64,000 nucleotides of DNA from positions 934,073-998,072 of the forward strand of contig VZTG01009179.1 in the NCBI GenBank assembly GCA_013397845.1. The letters are read 5' to 3'. The position numbers and the translations under genes are program-made. The notes beneath the pieces were generated by a model that made no database searches, was not told where the DNA came from, and was given only the letters and a program-made list of their open reading frames with translations. Below are positions 58,413 through 64,000 of this stretch, one piece after another (position 1 is the first letter of the stretch; each line of letters begins with the position of its first letter). The stretch comes from Melanocharis versteri (lineage: Eukaryota; Chordata; Aves; Passeriformes; Melanocharitidae).

Positions 58413-61147
58413 CTGGATACAAACATTTTGGAAAACAGCGCGAACTCTTCTGTACTATCAACATAATCCAAAATATGGATCAAACTGGAGCTGTGGCAAA
58501 GGAGCAGCACCACAGAAACACACGTAGTTTACTTCTTACCTGCACCCATGCATCTAAATTTAAATCCTTGCTAGTGCCCCGCAGGAAAGGTGTGGAGGAA
58601 ACGGCAGCGTTCAGATCCTGGGTTTAAAACATTTGCTGTCCGATGAGACGTGGCCCTTTCCGTAGGGATGCACCCATGCTTTGGAGAGGGGAAAAGAGAT
58701 ATGAAAAGTGCATAGGAGCACTCTACTCCTCCACCCACACCAGCCCAAAGCATAGGGCGATGCCAAACCAGCCACCCCACTCCGTTCCACTAGTGAGCTT
58801 CAAACTACAAAGATTGAGGCTGTGCAGATCACCCCTCTCTGCTCGCCCTGCCGGGAGCCCTGGCAGCCCCCAGGACACGAGCACAGAGCCCGAGAGGGGG
58901 ATGCCTCACACGCTCACCCAGCCCGGGGCTGACACTGTCCGCATGCTGAGGAAAGGGGGTGTCTCAGCCCCCCCGTTTCAGAAGCAAGAAGTAGAAAAAG
59001 GGACAAGGCTGCGATTACTATTCGAGGTTTTGGGACCGGGAGGGATGGGGGAGGCTGGAAAATGTCACAGACTTCTTGCGGATGTGACACAGGCTGGCTT
59101 GCGGGCAAATTAACACAACCGGGAGAATTCGCTCAGGCTCATCAGGGTAATGAAATGTGATATCCACTGGAGAAAGCAGGGCCAGGGACAGCTCCACTTT
59201 GCTGTAGCAGCGATGCCCTTTAGACAAAAGACTCCCTGGTGAAATGCAAAACAACTCTGCGACAGAGTATATTCAAACAGGATCCAAGGATAGCAAACCC
59301 ATAACCTCATAAGTAGATCCCTTCTGTTTATTTCTGTGCTGCACCAGGATGTGCCTAAGAGTATTTGGGGAGCAGGCACTCAGAAAACATTGCCATTTTC
59401 CTTTTCTCCTCCCTAACAGTCCTGTTGTTCAGGGTCCAGACCAAAAGGTCTCACCCCAAAAATCATTGCTGACTACACATGTACAGGCCACATTCATCAG
59501 CCACAGGTTCTTTGAGACTGACTTACAGCAACTGCTGCACCACACAGGGAGGCAAATTCACCTGGCAAACAACTCTGCCCGTCCAGACGCCTCTTTTCTC
59601 CTCCAGATCAACCCAAACCTGCCAGCACTCATTTCCTGTGAGGACACACAAAATTCCAGCTCCTTTTAAACTCTTCTGTTCAAGACCACTGGTTGTTAGG
59701 ATGGTCTGTGTCATCTCAAGACCAGCAAGGAAATATATTCCTTGCTAACAACCAGGACTGCCATTCTCACCTCTTCAGAAATGCTTTTTGGTGCTGTCCC
59801 TACCTCTGATCCCATGGCACATCCTTCTAACATCTCCCAGCCCTCATGACTCTCTCCAGGCTTGCAGATGAAGACTTGTCTTTTGAGTTATTATAGTTTT
59901 TCTGTAAATCAACCTTCTTTCAGGACCCTCTACCTTGCCCTTACCTCCCCATCTTCAGTCGTTACAGCCAGATTCATTTTTCTATAAGCGGGATTGCTGG
60001 AAAACTCTTTTAGAGGAACTTCAAGGAGATCCTAGGAAAGGTTCTCCAAAACAGCTCTATTCTTGCCCTGGCATGGTTTGAGCATTTTACACACACACAG
60101 AGTAGGAAAATTCCCATTACCCTATGGGTAACACCACCTAAGAGCTCCTCTGCAAGTCTGCTGTAGCTCTGAGTAAAAGGGAGTCACCAGTCCTAGGGAG
60201 AGGAAAAAAACCAGGGATCACAGCTTTAACTTCACTTTTCACACATTCCTTCACAGAGGAAATGCTGCATTAAGATGTTGGGTGAAGCATAACACATCCC
60301 ACACTCCCCCTCTCAGCTCGAAACATGTAGCCCTCTGTTACAGAATCCCAAATTGCTGTGCTCGGGCAGGTGATTCATTTGTTAAATCATTTCCTTGGTG
60401 CTGCCTGGACTTGAATTAATTTTAATGAATCCATATCCAAAGATGCCAACCCTTGTCCCTGAAAGCCTGGGCTGCTGTGACATTCTGGTTTCCCTGAGAC
60501 TGTTGCCTCAAAACCATCTCCTGGGCCTTGGTATCAGCAACACACAGATATTTGTTTCTCCACACAGCTTGTTTTGGGTTTTTTAAGGGCTTTAAATAAG
60601 CTGTTGCAAAGACATTGACGTTGCAAACGAAGTTTCCACATGGAGCAATTTATCTGCTGCATGGCATCTTAATCTGGATGTGTGTTTTAAGAAGGGTTCT
60701 GTGGGCAGCAGCAGCCAGGCTTTGGGAAGTTACATAAATCAGTACACTCACGTCTGTATGTGCTAACAAGGAATGAATGCCTCTTTCCCTTCCAGTTAGC
60801 ATTTGTGTGTGTCACGGGTGCCGCTCCCTCTCCCCACCTTTCCCACTGTCTTCAGGATACGACCACAGAAAATGTCATATTGAATTACACTGATAAACCA
60901 TCTCGTTTGGTGCCCTCTCTCCAGTCATACCCCACACCAGCTGCTACGGATTAAACTCTCCTGCTAAGTGACAATGATGGAACAGCACCACCAGGAGGGA
61001 CATATTTCCTTTGCATTAGGGGCTCCCTCCTTTCCTTCTGCATTTTGTCATGTGGATTTTTATCCTGCCTCACATACCTGTGAGTGTTGTATGTTAAGAA
61101 CATCTGCTGTGGTTTTTTTGGGAGGGACATGGCAGTATCAGCCATGA
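58413..61147. other. Unique non-coding DNA, nothing recognised
   Basis: No gene, RNA or repeat family was recognised in about 2.7 kb. Frames up to 156 codons (58643-59113) have no domain. A short ACACACACA stretch occurs near 60091. The AT-rich region at about 60590-60700 is weakly conserved-looking. Confidence 0.4.
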
Positions 61148-61574
61148 AGATGTTCTGAGGGCTGGAAAACCTTTGCCCAAAGACAGGCTGGGAGACCTGG
61201 CATGGTTCAGCCTGGAGAAGACTCCAGGGAGATCCAAGAGCCCCTTTCTGTGCCTTAGTGGGGGTGTATAAAAAGGAGGGAGGGTGACTTTTTACATAGG
61301 CTGACAGTGACAGGACAAGGGGCAATGGTTTTAAACCTGACAGGGGGAGGGTTAGATTGGATATTAGAAAGAAATTGTTCCCTGTGAGGGTGGGGAGGCC
61401 CTGGCACAAGTTACCCAGAGAAGCTGTAGCTGCCCCATCCCTGGAAGTGTTCAAGACCAGTTGGATGAGGTCTGGAGCAGCCTGGGACATTGGAAGGTGT
61501 CCCTGCCCATGGCAGGAGGGTGGAACACGATGGTCTTTAATGTTCCTTTCAACCCAGACTGTTCTGTGATTCTG
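61148..61574 (+). mobile_element. CR1 LINE fragment with the end of ORF2 and 3' UTR
   Basis: It contains GTTCAGCCTGGAGAAGACTC, GACAGGACAAGGGGCAATGG, TTAGATTGGATATTAGAAAG and TTACCCAGAGAAGCTGTAGC, ending CCCAGACTGTTCTGTGATTC. The translated end reads [19 protein letters not shown], so it belongs to the same lineage as 44225-44515. The 179-codon minus-strand frame at 60951-61490 is antisense to it and not a gene. Confidence 0.94.
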
Positions 61575-64000
61575 GCAAGGAGTTTTGCAGTTTGGCCCAT
61601 TAATTGAGTGAACGACTATTGATTCCTCTATTGCCCCTCAGTTGCCGGTGACAATCTCTTAAACCTCCCAAAAAGGGCTACCTACACATGGGCACGGGGT
61701 GACTTGCCAGTGTCATTCAGTGGCTTGAACATCTCAGTTATGTTCTGTCTCTTCTGCAAATGGGAGCAGTCCTTGCAACTAAAGCAGCCCCAGGAAGGAC
61801 AATTTAAAAAACGCGACACTTGCTGTAGCAGAGAAGCCTTCTCTTGCCTCTAATCGCTGTCAGAGCCTATCTTCCCAAACCTTCTGTTTGTGCTGGATCG
61901 CCCTCCCTGCCCGCTGGAGGGCTCCAGGCAACGCACCAGCTCCCACAGATACATCCAAGACCTCCTCTCACCCCAGGGCAAGGAAAGAAGGAGCCAGGCC
62001 AGACTCAGCCCAGCTGGAAATCTTCCTCCCGTGCACTGGGCATGCACACAGCCCCGTGACTCAGATGAACAAAACCCATGGATAATTGGATGTTGCAGGG
62101 ATCCCATGGCAAGGAGGGGATGGGGATGGGGTTGGGCTGCCTTGCGGAATTCAGCTTTCTCCCTTGGCCAGGAAGGTTGCGGCGTAATTAAAATGAAATG
62201 TTGGTGTCTGTGTTGCACTTTGAAATATTGATGGAGGGAGGCATAAAGCATTTTATAAACGCAGGCTTCCATTTTGTGATTTACTGCCCCCAAACACCGC
62301 TTTCACAGAACCTACTTGGGAAAAAAAGGGAGAGATGAAAGAGCAATAGGGGTTTTATCACTGCAGAAAATGGGAAGGGAATTGGACAAAGTTAAATACA
62401 ATGTATTGAGATAGTCTTTGGCTCTGAACTTCAGATACAGCAGGAGCTCACTCGCACCTGGAAAAAGTCCTCTGAAGTCTATGGACATTTTTTTCCCCTT
62501 TCCTTGTGCCACAGCAATGCTGGGAAGGGGCTACACTACTTTTAACCGCAGTTAAAATGAGGTCAAGCCCCTATTTATAATGAGACCTGGAGTGAAGTAC
62601 TCACAGGTGGGTGGGAAGGCACAGGAAGGACTCTCCATCACCTTTACCTGCCACTCTGTCTTTATTACTCAGCCCCACCAAGTACAGTTCGACCAAAGGG
62701 ACCATGGCTCCCATCCTTATTTCAAAAAAGGGGACGAGGAAATATTCAGAGAGTGTTTAATTACAGCACAGGCTAAGACAGAGTGGCAGCTCTGTAGCAA
62801 CAGCAGCAGCTAACCCTGCCCGAAGTTTATTTGCCACAGAAATGAGTGGCAAGCTTGCATCCAGGATGAGAGAAAACCCAAATCTGAGTCAAAGACGGGA
62901 CATGCACAGAAGCACTTGAGTCTGTAAGCTGGCATTCAACCTACCCAATCCCAGGCTCCCTGCTCCCAGTCCCAGCCACTGTCAGGTCCAGCTGAGGTCA
63001 TGGACAGACCCTGGTGGAGCAGTTCAACACAACCAGGGTGTGAGATAACATGCCCAAATGCTTCACTTCAAGGGTCTATGCTGGTTTGGGCTCAGCCCAA
63101 CTCCCCCAGCTGGAATATTCTCTTGGTACGCAATGTAGGTATAACCTTGTCTCATTTGTTTTAATTCCAATTTCTTCCAAAAATGAAGTTCATTAGACTT
63201 CAGCTTTACATTTTCTACCAATGTTTCTTTCAAGTTTCATATCCTCTGCTAAACTTAAGAACTTGGCTTTCTGAGCCAACTTAAAACCATTAAATTTTGA
63301 CAGTACCTTTGAATTCAAGTGTTTACAGGTAGAGTTTTGAACCCCTAGCACAAAGCATCTGTTGTCCCACAAGCTGAGGCAGAAGAGGAAAAAAACAGAA
63401 GTAAAACCAACCAGGTTGAATACTCAAAGCTGGCTGGGTGGAAGAGCATTTACTAACTACTCATCTTGTGAAAACACATTTCATTTTAAGGTTTGAGCCT
63501 GTTTTAACATAGAGATGGGATTCATCCAACAGGGCAACTTCCTTGCAAGATGAATTTTTATATTCCATGCTCCCTTTACAAGTAATTCACTCAGAGCCAT
63601 GCAACAAAACACTTTATGAAGCCCCTCGATTTACTGGTTCCTCAGCAGAAAATATCAGCAAGAGGTCTGTGGAAAATTAAATATATGCACATATTGAGAA
63701 AAACAGTAAGTGATAGATACCACTCAATGAAGTTTTATGTGACCAATTGCTGTTATTGGATATGTGATTTAAAGGTTGCATTAAATATCTGAAGCTTTAA
63801 CTAATCACTGTATAAATAACTTTCAGTGGTGTCTCCAGGCAAACGGCTGATTTTCATCTTCTCAGCAGACCAGTATCAACAGAGGTGGATTCAAATTAAG
63901 ACCTACAGGAGGACGGGAAAAAAAACTAATTCCAGGAACACTATTGGAAAACCAGAGAGCAAACCACAAAAGCCTGAGTACAGCAGCCTGCAAGGAGCAA
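61575..64000. other. Unique non-coding DNA to the window end
   Basis: No gene was recognised. Conserved-looking AT-rich patches lie at about 63130-63330 and 63660-63830 (AATTAAATATATGCACATAT, TGTTATTGGATATGTG, GCATTAAATATCTGAAGC). Overlapping frames at 61844-62293 lie on both strands and have no recognised family. Confidence 0.4.

Noticed and set aside
60951..61490. 179-codon minus-strand open frame
   Set aside because: Antisense to the CR1 copy at 61148-61574. Such frames are a by-product of the CR1 ORF2 end.
63075..63330. TGCTGGTTTGGGCT start resembling the beginning of some avian LTRs
   Set aside because: No matching end, no target-site duplication and no further LTR landmarks. The rest looks like unique AT-rich DNA.
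1..64000. tRNA, rRNA, CRISPR arrays, operons or prokaryotic mobile systems
   Set aside because: No cloverleaf with A/B boxes, no rRNA signature and no regularly spaced repeats were seen. All evidence points to vertebrate non-coding DNA.

Overview
The window reads as nuclear DNA from a bird. The evidence is about sixteen truncated CR1 LINE copies with typical avian 3' ends, at least two older CR1-type remnants, and one avian ERVL-type solo LTR with an exact 5-bp target-site duplication. Alu, L1, bacterial operon structure, ribosome binding sites, CRISPR arrays and phage genes are all absent. I recognise no protein-coding gene, tRNA or rRNA. The many short open frames look like chance or repeat-derived frames in non-coding DNA, so this is most likely an intergenic or long-intron region.

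Layout. Positions 1-14837 are mostly unique DNA with several AT-rich, homeobox-motif-rich blocks that resemble conserved non-coding elements (about 3590-4140, 4720-5180, 7780-8215, 9245-9430, 10680-10820, 11490-11770 and 12740-13260). They are broken by CR1 fragments at 7206-7470, 8472-8850, 13403-13588 and 14683-14837. Positions 14838-26284 contain no transposable element I can recognise, which is unusual next to the CR1-rich right half. At 26285-26660 an ancient CR1-type element on the minus strand adjoins another conserved-looking block (26700-27010), followed by two CR1 3' tails. From 27465 to 35451 the sequence is again free of recognised transposable elements, up to the ERVL solo LTR (35457-35806). 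A short assembly gap (36888-36897) follows a 13-G run. From 38896 onward CR1 copies become frequent, separated by AT-rich conserved-looking blocks (40430-40900, 42650-43070, 52440-52760, 52960-54420, 55560-56110 and 57950-58213). A 182-nt homopurine tract lies at 51001-51182, and an LTR-like segment with a palindromic polyadenylation signal at about 56876-57100.

How it fits together. Many AT-rich blocks with TAATTA, POU-octamer-like and GATA-like motifs, no genes, and long stretches free of transposons suggest a regulatory block around a developmental gene outside the window. This is inference from composition and motifs. No alignment could be run, so every conserved-element call is tentative, and I cannot name the neighbouring gene. 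I found no convincing undescribed system. The items most worth a second look are the old CR1 beside a conserved-looking block, the 11-bp POU-type palindrome at 45175, the palindrome around a polyadenylation signal at 56976, the long homopurine tract, and a weak 81-nt candidate exon at 52457.
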